From: Clavelina lepadiformis
Taxonomy: Eukaryota > Chordata > Ascidiacea > Aplousobranchia > Clavelinidae
NCBI RefSeq assembly: GCF_947623445.1
Contig: NC_135248.1
Coordinates: 5,518,977-5,582,976, forward strand
Direction: 5' to 3'
Length of the DNA stretch: 64,000 nt
Each line of letters begins with the position of its first letter. Position 1 is the first letter of the stretch. The notes under the pieces were generated by a model. That model did no database searches. It was not told where the DNA came from and worked only from the letters and a program-made list of their open reading frames with translations. The translations under genes were made by a program, and so were the position numbers. Shown here in pieces: positions 35,501 to 47,873 of this stretch.

Positions 35501-38500
35501 TGAAGTAAGAAAAATTATTTTCATTTCCAGCAAAGCTACCTTTTTCGTCAGCGTCAAGCCAAACTTTTTCATCTGTTCTTCTCCGAGCATGTTTGGTAGA
35601 AACTCGTTGTAAGTTATTTGCTGGTGTATTGCTGCTATGATATGTCGGGTTACCTGAAAAATAATAATCACGTTGTCCACATTGTTAGACGTAGGAACAA
35701 GTTTTCGCCTGGTAAAGTCTAACACGCAGAAGCGTATTTCGTGGTATTCAAGTGAATTTTAGCCGCCAACAGTTAATTCGTTTTAACATTTTAAATCGCA
35801 TTGGACCGACCGCAGATTAAACTTCCGTTTGGTCTCGGACTTACAAGAAAGTAACTTCATGAACAAAAATCGTGACAAAACACGACACATTCTAAATGTA
35901 ATTATGCGTAATAGTTTGGCATTCCGGTATTGTATAATGGAATGTATTTAGTTCACCATTTCTTTAATCACAAGGCTCCGAAATTAATCTCCTTTCATCG
36001 CAAATTAGACATTGGAATTCCTTGCAAGACCGGAAATATGTTACAATGTTAATGAAAGAAAATTTTCATGCCAAAATGTGTTTTTCGTTTAAAATTGTTT
36101 TTTCCGGTGTTGTTCGGATTTTGGAACAAACAGCATCTGACAGCATTTGCATGAGAATCAGCTTACAGGAATTTGATACCATGGCAGCTTGCACATTAGG
36201 CGAGGCTTTATATTCTAAGATAAACGAAAACCGGAGTATATAGACTTATAGAGGCTGGGCGTTATTTGTTAACATATTTTTGTGCTTTGGTTACATGTAC
36301 TTTGCTGTGTATAGTCGTTTTACATGTTTATACTTGCGTGAAAAGTGCTTAAATATAAAGCAAAGTAAAGCTTTTTGTAATGTTTTAAGATTTCTTAAAA
36401 CTGTAACGACGTAAATAACAACTTGAAATTGCATAAGTGTAATGTTGGCAGCAAGTCTAGGCTCAAGGATTTGTGGTTGTATTTTACGTAATCATGCATT
36501 CGAGACCAAAATTTGCCATAGGCCCGAACGTTAGCCCAACGACTGTGCAATCTGTCAACATAAGTGTGATTTATGAGGTAACTACCTCCACAGTAATCAT
36601 TGTTTTACTCCACCAAATACACAGTCTAACCTGCTCACCACAAATTACGCTGTTTCTATCTCACCCAGATCACATGAACTAAACGTTTCAAGAGACCTAT
36701 AGTATGTTGCAGACTTTCACGCTTCAGTAAAAATGTATTTTGCGCATACCGGCATGTTTGGCGCTTGCTACGTTCTGTGTGGGCTTGGATAAGTTTACTT
36801 AAATCAGACAGATTGAAGGACTTTATTTGTTTTAGCAAGATCGGTTTCTATACATTACACCACACTCAGACGTGAAAAGGTACGAAGCGACTGCACGAGT
36901 TACCTTTTCTGACATTCTGGTACGCGCAGCATGTAAGTTTCCTGCACTTGTATCCTGTGTTTAGATTACATACCGGGTTGTCTGAAGCGTGTGAAACGTA
37001 TTTAGTTCGTTGTTTACCTACAAGGACGTCACATAAAGAGACTTACCTCAAACAGTTTAGCATCGTTCCAATGGGGATTAAGCTGCTTGAGTTCCGCTGC
37101 AATCTGGTTATGTTTTCTCTGCCAGGTTATATGACCGCTCGTCAAAGCAGATTGCTCGTTCACCCTTATATCACCTAAAATGAAGGCAGTACATAAAATT
37201 AAATCCATCGTTCCTGACTTGTTATTGAACTTCAGTTCTTTAGAAGTTACTTGGTTTTCAATGTTACAAAAAACAAATGTTTAGGAACGATGGTTGGGTA
37301 ATTGAATAAGTATACCGTACCTGCTGCAAAGCAAGGTAATGAAGTGAAATCGAAATGAAGCGCTTCGCACTCAAATTTAGACTCTAAATTGTCAGGCACT
37401 TGTGCTCCAGAAGGCAAAGAATGATAATGATTGTAGGTATAATTGCCAATAATTAACTGACCGTCATTGCCTGGAATAAAAAAAATAAGGTTTCCTTTAT
37501 ACGACTGGCAGTATGGATTAACGGTAAAGTCACGGGTGTAGGTTGGGTATTAGCGCCAGAGGCAGTTTTAGCTACTGTTTCTGTATCCGTAAGCCAGCAT
37601 GTACGTATATAAGCAGTTTTGTCGCAAACAAACAGAAAACTTAAAGCAATGTCTAATACCGCAAAAACTTTACCAGATCTTAAGTTAGTGATAAACTGTT
37701 CAGTGCTTCCATACACGTTGCTTGCGTCTATGTAAGAAGTTACTCGGTTCTCTTGTTCGCGAACTTTGTTACCACCTGATAAATACGCAAAAGTTAATCA
37801 GTTAATCATTACTGCCCAAAATGTTTTTTTTATTACGGATGCCTTAAAAGTAATAACTTCAAAAAACGAAACAGGTGTAGGCCTACACGACTTTCAAAGG
37901 TTATACAAAAACTCTTTTCATGTTACAGACTTACTGGACAGCATTTAACTCACAATTTAAATCAGGAACTTTTTCGGCCCTCACAAATGAATAGCATTCT
38001 TTTTGTACACGCACTGGGTCCTCAACAGGTATGGGGATATTAAAGCATTCCGGATTATTGTCGCCACACGGGCATTTCAAAGCAATGTGTCCCCTTTCGT
38101 CTACAAATACATCATGTTTTAGTTAGATAGTGATACAAGCAAAATAATAGTAAATGCGAATTACTTCAAACACTGTTTTCTTTAATTAGTGTTCGTTTTC
38201 GTGTTTAAGTTATCACAAAAGCCGACACATACAAAACTATATGTTGTTCCAAAATGTTCCGACCTTTTAGCTCTCCCAATTTGGTCAAATCATGAGCCAA
38301 AAACTGCCCCCACAATGGTAGTTGATTGGTGTTTGTGAGAGAATGTGGTTCAGACGAATCGTTCATTGCTTTCACCACAGCCCGAGGTGATGGCAGTCTT
38401 GAGGGTACGCCTCCTCTTGGTACACCTGTAAAGCAACAACAAATTGTGATGTCATGTAATTAAATAAGGCTATTATCTTGTCTTTTTTGGTGTCGTAACG

Positions 38501-41500
38501 TTGCATTGTGTTGTAGTTTGTTATTATCATTCTGAAAGTTTGTGATACTCGTAGTTTGCATAAAAAAATCATTTCAAATCTAAAATGTTATCAAAATGAT
38601 GAAAACACAGTTAAAAATCTTTAAAAATGTATTCTTGCATGCTGGCATATTTTTCGTTCAATTCACAAGCTCCCTAGAAGCTTTTGTGCATAAAAGTTCA
38701 TGTTTTACTGCCTATTCTAAGCTCAGCAGTCTTGGACAGTCATGCACAATAAACCATCCAATTTTACAAAGCAGGCTTGTAGCGGGCGAGTGCTAAAATG
38801 AAAGCCACACGCGTCAGAATGCATTTTACAAATTAGGAGACAAGTAATTTGTTTTGACATTTTTTGTCTTTTGAAGTGATTTAATTTATCTGATGTTAAG
38901 ATATTTTTAACTTTGAAAAGATATTTTCAAGATAGTTGAAACGTGAGCTTACAACTGCACCATTCTTGGTCTCTTGAAACGAGTAAATGTGTTAACCGTA
39001 ATTGCATAATAACGCGCTTGCACATGGATCGAACTTGAAGCTTTGCACAGCCCTATCACTTATGATCAGTTTGAAAAAAAGCCACGGATAAAATTGCCAT
39101 TATCTCTGTTTATCACATTATCTCTAAACAGAACAACGACTTAAGCTAAAACCTGGGCTTTTTGCAGTTTTAAAACAGGTGGAAATTGTACAGAAATTCA
39201 AAATTGGATGTTGTACCCTCATGCGCCGTTTGTGCCATGCCGCGGTGTCACGAGAATGCAGACATAAAAACAAAGCCACCACTCACCTAAACCGTCTTCG
39301 TAACTAGCCGGAAGCATTCTTTTAAAAGGCCGGTTTACGCGACCCCTGTCTTGATTGACTGGATTGTTGCAAGTTCCATCTATTCTTCGATATCTGTTTC
39401 ATTACATATGAACCTTAATTGAGTTTTACTCGTAGACTCGTAAGAAAGATCTCACTATTATACAAATTTTCCACAAAGTGGATTGTGCTACCGTTATGAA
39501 ATAAACGGAATAGGTGTTAGCTTGTATAGTGTATAACTTCATTAAGGGCATATACTGCCACATGATATCGTAAGATACAAGTAAAATTGATTACTGGTTG
39601 ATTTGGCACTCCTCTGTTTTCACCAAGCATTCCGACGGCATTTGGTGTTCTAAACAGTTTTAAAACAATGATTTTTATGTTTTAGCTCATATGAAAACTA
39701 TGGAGGCAATATAACCGTGTACAGACTCGCGAATATTTTTAGCTCGGACTGCTATATAATTACCGTTAACAACAGAAGGTTTTTCGCATAGGATTGTTGC
39801 CTTGTAATAGCATGGTCGAAGTCTTATTGCGCCACCTTGTTGGGGTTCAAAACTCGCACAATCAAGGTGATCGCTGTTGAAAGCACTTGACCAATTAATG
39901 TCACGTTCGGAGGCCACTTTCTGTCAATAGATTTAAAGAGACAGGTAAGAAAAAAGCAGATGGAATTCTTGACATTTAACTTAGTGTTTAATTTTAAGAC
40001 AACTTACTCCTAACGCTGTCAGCAAAGTTCCCTCTGATTCAATATCGTCCAAACCAACCCAACTTTCCAGCTCTGACAAGCGATCGCCGTATAGGTTGTT
40101 AACGATTGTTCTGCCAGCAACAATTAACTGTTATGTAATCGTTTACTTAACCTATAAGCTATCGTATTATTATCGGCGTATTGTACATAAACAATAAACG
40201 TTCTTTGAATATTTTAAATAAAACTTTGAACTGGAATTTTTAGTAAATTGTCTTTGAGTTTCTTAAGTTTAACTAAAATTTCCTATTACCATAATACTTA
40301 AAAATCAGATCAGCACAACAACCAATTGATTGCAAACGTAACAAAAAAAATCATAAACAAAAAAGGTTTTCAAAAAATATGAGCCTACACGTTTCTTATA
40401 GACTGTTTCTTATGAAAAAAAATAGGTGCATTTATCAAAAAAAAACTAACGTTCTTGCAGTAAATATTGATTAAAATGTTAACATACTTGGCTAGTGCGG
40501 AGTCATAAAGAGGTTTCGTGGCCAACTTTCCACCCCATTTTTCGCACATTCTCTTACTTGCTTCATACATGGTTTCTGACGTAATCAAAGCGTATGTGTA
40601 TCCTTTCACTTCTGTTACCAGGTAATCCGGAGTTGACCCTGTTTGACACAAAATCTTGCATCATTTTTCTGACATCAACGTTTCATTAAGGAACAAAGAA
40701 AGTTTCATCAAAAAATTAAGCTTGCCAAAAAAAAGCATTGCTCTGTCACTTGAGCCGGATCCGGAAACTGAAACAATAAATCTAATTTCCGCAAAATGAG
40801 CTGATTAATTGCAGCCGATTTTATAAGAAAACGTTTCATATGTTTAAATGAAGCTTTTTTGATTGCAAGCACGTTTACCGATGCTCATTTCGCAGAGTCC
40901 GAAATGACTGTCACTGCATCTCACGTCGTCCAATTTTCGCGTATAACCACAGTGTTTGCTCGTGATGGCCACACAGTCCTCGTTCCTTTCATTGTCCGGT
41001 GCAAGAAAATGCCAAGCGCCCATCCAGCCAATATCGATTGGCATCTATCATTATACGAAAGATAAAAATAAAACCGGTTTAATTTTGGCAATTTTTTATG
41101 AAATAATATGAGGAAAACAAGAAAAAGTTTTTACATGCAGGCTTTTTAGAAAAGCGTGTGTGTAAGTCTAATTGCAAAGTTGTAACTCTGATAACAATCG
41201 CAATTTAAGCGTCTAATTCACTTACCCCATCATTCCAAACGAACTTTGATTCCTTATTTAAGTCATCTAGACCAATCCACACTGCCACGTCTCCAGCCAT
41301 ATCTGACACTTTCCTTTAAAAAAGAGTAACATGTAATAAATTTTGTTTTTTTGCATCATGATAAATCTGAACAGTTTATACGATTTAATTTATCTTACTA
41401 CTAAGCAGTAAATTGCGTTCACAAGAATACAATTAATTAACCTTTGACACAGTTTTGTGATCGTCGTAATTTACGTCGGAGGACCAAGCACAAAATTGTA

Positions 41501-42641
41501 AAGAATTACCGTTTAGTCAATTCAACATTTATCACAGACGTAAATACAATTTGGTGCCAACATAGCATGCGCACATCTCCTTTAAATTACACCACGTCTG
41601 CTCACGTAAAAACTTTAAAATTAAAACTGAAACCAGACCGATGAAATTTCTCTTGTGCGTATATTGCCCTCTAAGCTGTACTCCTCTAATGACATATAGT
41701 AATGTTCATTAAAATAACCAGTTTAGACAGACGGTAATTGTCTTACTCGAAAAAGAAACGATCCCGGATTCCATACTGTGCCAAATGACCGCCCCACCCG
41801 ATGCATTCCGCCTTGGCCTGCTGGTAAGTAAATTTTCTTGACGTGAGTTTATACTGAAAGCCATTTCCTGCCGCAAACCATCCCTGCTTTACCATAAATG
41901 CTGTTTCTCTTTTCATCCCTTTAAAATCCAAGAGATGACTTACAACAATATAACCAGCTCGGCCACGGTCAAAAACGCATTCAACTCGAAAGCACGTTGT
42001 AATTATCAGATAATTCAAGTTACATGTCAACTTTCGTCAAATCATGTTTCCTAAGCAGGATTAATTAACGACTCATCTGTGGTACGTGGTGTGTTTTAGC
42101 GATCGGCTTTCCATTAACACTTGTACGAAAAGGCGTTGCCTTAACGATGAATGTTATCAATATACGCGATAAGCTGGTAAGGACAAACGTAATTCATTAT
42201 TTCAAATACGTACATTAAGTTGTTAAGCACGTGCCAGACATTTGCAATCTAGCACGTGGTAACAATTTTGTCCAAGCGCATGCACGTAGCGATTTTAGCA
42301 AAGTTTGCCTTAATGGACCGACATAAATATTAGACATGTTTTTGTATTTGCTGGACATAAGATAAAATGGAAAGACGTTAATTATAGTTGCAGTATGGTT
42401 ATAACGCTTACTTTAATTCCTATAATATGTTATACATATATCGCATATGTATAACATATACACAGTATACATTCACGAAAAATTAGAGTTTTCGTGGTAA
42501 AACATTTCCTCTGAACATATTTAGCATAGAGGAAAAACAAATTATTTATCAGGCGCAAAATTACTTACCCCTTGTAATATCCAACAAGGTAAAAATAGCT
42601 AAGAGCCACAGCAGATGAGAAAACATCGCACTTACAACCAT
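32596..42641 (-). CDS. signal peptide, two C-type lectin domains, haem peroxidase and two WxxW modules in one protein
   Basis: Twenty-three exons join in phase to 1084 aa: 42641-42569, 41918-41747, 41313-41226, 41044-40879, 40638-40488, 40110-40008, 39920-39764, 39649-39595, 39393-39287, 38425-38264, 38100-37954, 37775-37674, 37470-37321, 37174-37047, 35653-35540, 35414-35251, 35114-34981, 34855-34687, 34572-34403, 34181-33966, 33849-33580, 33076-32952, 32727-32596. Residues 1-24 are a signal peptide. CTLD1 (about 25-166; [19 protein letters not shown]) and CTLD2 (167-303; [14 protein letters not shown]) lack EPN/QPD, so sugar binding is uncertain. The peroxidase spans about 322-865: [18 protein letters not shown] with distal His402, [13 protein letters not shown] calcium loop, [11 protein letters not shown] with Arg548 and Glu551, AFRLGHTLI with proximal His652, [12 protein letters not shown]. 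The C-terminus carries WTSW (926) and WTKW (1002) modules. It is presumably secreted and generates oxidants from peroxide; targets are unknown. No internal promoter or second start separates lectin and peroxidase parts. Confidence 0.9.
36684..36920 (+). repeat. dispersed repeat in a peroxidase intron
   Basis: Aligns over most of its length with 48148-48400 in intron 1 of the first SLC23 gene: ATGTTGCAGACTTTCACGCTTCA against ATGCTGCAAAATTTCACGCTTC, then matching GCATGTTTGGCGCTTGCT and GGATAAGTTTA stretches. By eye the identity is moderate (roughly 70-75 percent). It lies in the 1.4-kb intron between exons 37174-37047 and 35653-35540. Class unknown. Confidence 0.55.
40750..40767 (-). other. possible 18-nt in-frame microexon
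   Basis: Between CTLD1 and CTLD2 of the lectin-peroxidase gene, a good acceptor (TTTATTGTTTCAG) is followed 18 nt later by a GTGACA donor. Both ends are phase 1, so inclusion adds six residues, VSGSGS, changes the next residue from Gly to Arg, and keeps the frame. A Gly/Ser linker between two lectin domains makes sense. It is not counted in the 1084-aa model. Confidence 0.4.
42426..42458. repeat. perfect 13-bp inverted repeat in intron 1 of the lectin-peroxidase gene
   Basis: TATGTTATACATA (42426-42438) and its exact reverse complement TATGTATAACATA (42446-42458) are separated by 7 nt. It lies within intron 1, about 110 bp downstream of the first exon in the sense of transcription. It could form a stem-loop or bind a dimeric factor, or be simple AT-rich sequence. 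Confidence 0.5.
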
Positions 42642-42696
42642 GGTCTTATCTCTAAACGGACAAAGATTTAATTGAACACAAGCATCCGAGAAACTG

Positions 42697-42703
42697 CTTT
42701 ATA
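42697..42703 (-). promoter_or_regulatory. TATA box of the lectin-peroxidase gene
   Basis: TATAAAG on the minus strand lies about 56 bp upstream of the ATG at 42641. That spacing suits a leader of about 25-30 nt. Confidence 0.55.
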
Positions 42704-45700
42704 AAGGATATTTCCAAAGTCGACTTCTCGCAACATTTTCCGAACGACGTATTTTGACATACAATTGTCATTTGTAATCGGCTAAATTAAAAAAGGCTAT
42801 GCTTGCATCTTGCTCTGAAAAAACTGCTCAACCAACTGTCAAATTTTAGACCATTTTAAGAAAATCTGTTGAAATAACCGCAAAATTTTGTGAACGCTTA
42901 TACTTAATGTCTTTCTAAAAGCTAAATAAAATAATGTTGATTCTTCTTTGTCATAAAACCCACGGTTTAGCTACGTTTAGCTTTCAAGTGCCGAAGGATA
43001 CGCAACGGAATATGTCGAAGACAAAGTCTGAACAGCTAACATTTGCTTCAGGTAAAATTATTATGATACTGCTAAACACCGAAAACAACTTTTCCGGTTA
43101 TATAACATTTGTATGCCGTCAGCAGATAAAAAAAGTTAAGGCTACTCTCTGATCACGATAGGCTGGCAAAACTGCCAGACTGCTGAAAAAATTCTTATGC
43201 TAGCATTTTATGAAATTAACTTTTGTGCCTTTTTTCACGCGCTTTTTCCATGAAAGTTTGAATTAAGTTTTTAGGTTTCAGAATACTTACAAAAATATTA
43301 TGGTGATAAGCCAATAATCATACGCATTTTTCTTGTAATGTTTTGATGTTCACGGTTGGGCAATTGGTTGTAGCCAGTCGGCTACATTTGCATTTTGTTT
43401 TTGATTGTGGGCCAACTACTCATAAAAACGAAGCCTGTCGTGTCATTTCATGTCGGTTTTATTATAATGTAGGCGCCACTAAACGTCAATAGTCAGTTGT
43501 TTTCATTTTCATTAAAATTACACTGGCTTTAAAATTCTTCCGGAAATTTTAGATTAAAACACAAAACGAACAGCACAAAGCACAATGACAATTGGCGTTT
43601 ATGGTAGGTACAGGTTCCGTTAGAAAGCAACAAACGAAATCAAATTTAGCTTTAATACAACGTTTGTTCGGTATTGAAAACTTGGCTTGCTAGAAGGCAA
43701 GTTACTGCCATTGTCCTCTTTCGCGTTAAGATAAAAGCCTTTAACGTTATTTTCTCCTTAACTTTACATTTTTTCCGTCTTTCGGAGATTTGGCCGATTG
43801 TACTTGCTTGATTCGACTAATAGTATAAGTAGAAAACAATTAAACCTGTCTGGAAATACGATTACGGTTTCGTAAACAAAAGAGTGACATTGCATATTTT
43901 GGTAAACTTGACGACAGAAATGCTGAGCCTAAATCATATTAGCAACAAAACCAACTTCAACCAAAGTAATGCTATAAAACAGGCTATTTTGCTATAAAAT
44001 CCTGCTAGTTTGCAGTTGATATGATCCCGCTGTTTACTGCTAATAGTTTCTATTCATCGTTTGTTTAATAATCTTAACCTCTATGCCTACTTATTTGATA
44101 TCAATACAGTCCACATCATGGCTACCCGAGCTACAGCAACAAAATTACTGAGTCATTTATACTCGTATGTCTGCTGATTACACTTGTTAAGCTCCACCTT
44201 AACCTAGAAAACTACATAAAAGGCGTTTTAACAAAAAAGAGTAAAAGAAAAATTCGTTTGTGTATTTTTTTACTTGTTTTGCGGTCTATGTCACACGTAT
44301 ACACAGATTAAGCAGCCTTCGTAAGCATAAGCTTGTGCTTTAATTGCCGACTGGGAGTGTCTTTGGCTGGTACTTGAGTGTTTCTAACGTTTGAATATTT
44401 TTTGCCAACGACACAAGATGAATTTGTAAAATAAGCAGATTTTCCACCAATCGAACTAAACTTTGTGTTTCAAAAGCTACCTGAAAGTCATATGAAGCAT
44501 GAAACATGTCTATACTGAAATTTAGAGATTTCTGTTTTAAGAAGCTTTAGTACGTAACAGTTTACCCAAAAATAATTTAACAAAAAATTATATTTAATTT
44601 GATGGCTATTTTAATTTTTAAACCTGATAAAACCTGATTTCACGACATTTAATTAACTCGCATAGAGCTCGTTGTAACTTTGGAACAACTTTTTATCATT
44701 CAGTAACTGGCACAAGCAGCTTTCATCACTTTGCGATAGCTCCAAAACCACAATAATATAACTTAGAGTCACATTAAAGCATTTTAAGTACCACCTGGTG
44801 CAAGATCGACTAATATAATTGAACAAGTTCATTAGAAGCTGCACCACAAAATATGAGAATTTCGGAGGTTTTAACGTACAATTAACACAAGGCGAAATCC
44901 TCTTAAATATCCAACCTTTCATCGTGTTATTTGTAAAAACAAAACGTGACGGCGTCAGATACTAGTAAGGTGAAAGGTGAGGTATTGCTCGAAAAGTATG
45001 ATTAAATGTGTTTGTTATAGATTTCGCTCATACGCCAATGTGTTAGAAAGAAAAAAATGCGGAAAAACTGGTTCCCGGCTTTGGTAGATAATGTCACAAA
45101 CACTTAGCTTTCGGCTTTGTTTTGAAACAAAATTAATATATTGCGGATAGCATAAGTAGTAGAAGTCCAAAAGTTCTTGTCATGACGCACGCAAGTTCTA
45201 AACAATGCTATATCATACATCTTTAAGCTAAAGCTATGCACATTCAAACAGTCTATTGTATAGGTGATGTAAAAATGTTTGTTGTAACTAAAATTTTGCA
45301 TAGCTCTTTTGAAAGGTATAACATCTTAACTTAATAATTTTGCCATAAACTAACCATTTTTTGTTTGATTCTTAAATATGTGAATGTTTGTATATTTTGT
45401 TGAAAGAGTGTGTCCAAACCCTTTCATTTTATTTATTTTGCAAGCTGATGATTAACAGGTTTGGTGGCAAACAGCCAATGAACCTAAAAGTTTTCTCCGC
45501 CTTAAAACTGCTTTGACATGCCATAAATGCTGCGCAACCACTATTTGCGTAAAACGATATATTTAGCCTACTGTAGCGACACCACTACGCTTGTTGCATA
45601 AATAAATCATATATCCAAAAATATAATGATAAAAAGTTTGCGAGCAAATGACGTTAATACTAGCAGGATATGGAAGATGATTCATTTATCGCTCAAGTTG

Positions 45701-47808
45701 AAAATTCAATCAGTATGACAATGGGGTAGTAAATGACGTTGTTGTAGTGACTAAACAACTTAATGATTATAGCAGCATGACTCAGCGGATAATTTCACAT
45801 ATACGATAAAAAAATCACTCGGTTTTTCACATTTTGCTTTTTCATTGGAAAAATCAGATTTTTGGCCTGAAATGACTTCTTGCTGCAAATCTCGCCACAA
45901 CACACAATTTTTTAAGTAGAGTCTCATTATTCGAGCGAAAGCACGACATGTGTTGCTAAACCGGCTTAAATATGTGATGTCATTTAAACAAGTTTAACAA
46001 GAGGTTTTAAAATCGCTGGAAGCTATGCTAAAAGTTTTTCTCAATTGTTTGATTCAATCGAAAAATAGCAAAAAAGCCAATTCTATTCAACCGTTGAACA
46101 GAAACTTAATACATGACAAGGGATCATCTTCAATTTTCACAACATCAGGTATAGCATCAAGCATATATATAGCACATATTGCACTATACAGCACAATCAC
46201 CCTGTCAACAAACTTGTCTCATTGATGGAGAATGATAGAGCATGTGACAAACAATATAATGGCGTCATACTTTAACGTCGATCGGTGCGATAAAATCAGT
46301 TGAGACTAAAAATTGTTGGACACAAATTCAGCGATGACATGTCGAGTATACAGGAAGTGTTTTTAAGGGGTTTGATGAAAACAAACAGTATCAAGTTTTT
46401 CAATTAAAGATAAAAACTTTTGTCCGCATTCTATACATTCTGCAGATATGTTGAATTACTTCTTCTCATTTTCGTTTAAAAATGCGAAATTCCGTGGTAT
46501 AAATCACTTAGGCTATACGTTTAAGCCCAACCTATACCAATAAATGTTTTTTTATCGCAGAAACAGTCAATGCACGATCATGTCTGCTTAATAGCGACAT
46601 CTACCCACGCAATAATACAGCATCAGAATGTAAACTCTGTTTGGAAAATTGTAATTAGAGAAATTAACATTTGCATGATGTAATTCAAGATATAAATCTT
46701 TTTGGTCAACATAAAACTACGAAATGTACAGAAGAATTTACAAAATTTAAACGCAGAAGCTCTTAACTTTTTGGTGTTAACAGCTTTTTGTTGTCTTTAG
46801 GTCAGGGTCAGAAAAAAGGCAATAAGATCGACTTACAATAAGTTAAGGTAAGGGTTTTTACTGTAAATACAATATACAGCATATAGCTTGGGTGCTCGAG
46901 ATAATTTTTCATGCTTGGTCAATGATGATAGAAGCGTTCCTGACGCTGAGTGGGCAAATCTTGTACATTACTGTCTAGTACTCTAGTGTCTAATTTTGTT
47001 AAGGATTTTTACGATGAGTTAACACATTGAGCAACAATTTCTTGAGGACTGTTCGGTTATTTAACGCTATTGGAAATAGCTTAGCTGAAGTAGTTTTTAA
47101 AGCAATTATTTTATGTACAAGGTAGTGTTAATTTTTAATTGAGGAAGTCATAAAACTTTTCCTGGCGATATTGAACTCGGGTTAAATCAAAAACTTAACA
47201 ACCGCTTACTTTAGATGAAAAATTAATAACACTATTGTATCGAAATTGTAAGTGATTACAGTTTAGCAATGTATGTCGTATAAGTTTAATGTAAGGAAGT
47301 ACGAAAACTTAAGTAAACCTCTTCGCCTACCAACTCTGAAGGCACTAAAGGCATAGGCTACAGCTACGGTATCTAACTCTGCTCTTTGTTTACACCGCAT
47401 GCGATTCACATTTCACAGATTGTGTGCTGTAGTAATATCAATTGAACGTTCTCTCACAAACAATGGGTAACACTTGACCTCAGGGCATTGACCTATATTG
47501 ATAGGCTATAAGAGTAGCATAGAAAATGACAGAATTGTTCAGCTAAAGGTCTGGTTATCATTATCACAGATAACTTTAAAAGCCCCAAGGCTAACTAGCG
47601 AGCGGCAGTTATATGTAACGCTTTTAACAAGTGATTATAATAGATTAGCATTTGGTACCCATACTTGTATTTACACTATTTTACTTGCAAGCCTACATAT
47701 TGAGTTTGTGTCTAGTATATTGCCCTTTCAAGGTGCAACACGAAGGTGTTTATTTGTTTTATCTTTGACGAGCGAGTTAACCAAATTTAGGCGAATAAAG
47801 TAGTGACG
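42704..47808. other. intergenic, between divergent peroxidase and SLC23 genes
   Basis: About 5 kb separates the two divergent starts. No exon or RNA gene was recognised. Frames at 42934-43152, 44653-44922, 45104-45301, 46025-46225 and 47498-47803 show no motif. Regulatory sequence for both genes should lie here but cannot be pinpointed beyond the TATA boxes. Confidence 0.45.
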
Positions 47809-47814
47809 TATATA
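47804..47814 (+). promoter_or_regulatory. CRE-like site fused to a TATA box, SLC23 gene 1
   Basis: TGACGTA (47804-47810) overlaps TATATA (47809-47814), 60 bp before the ATG. The first is a half-plus CREB/ATF-type site. Just downstream, GGTATAT and ATATACC form a short inverted repeat (47820-47837). Functional use is inferred only from position. Confidence 0.4.
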
Positions 47815-47873
47815 CACAAGGTATATAGCAATATACCGAGCAGTAGACTAACTCAAACTTCAAACCGACCAAG

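Noticed and set aside
39595..39649. Splitting the minus-strand locus into a separate lectin gene and a separate peroxidase gene
   Set aside because: The bridging exon fits both neighbours in phase, no signal peptide or start codon precedes the peroxidase part, and the lectin part has no stop or poly(A) signal unless the donor at 39763 is ignored.
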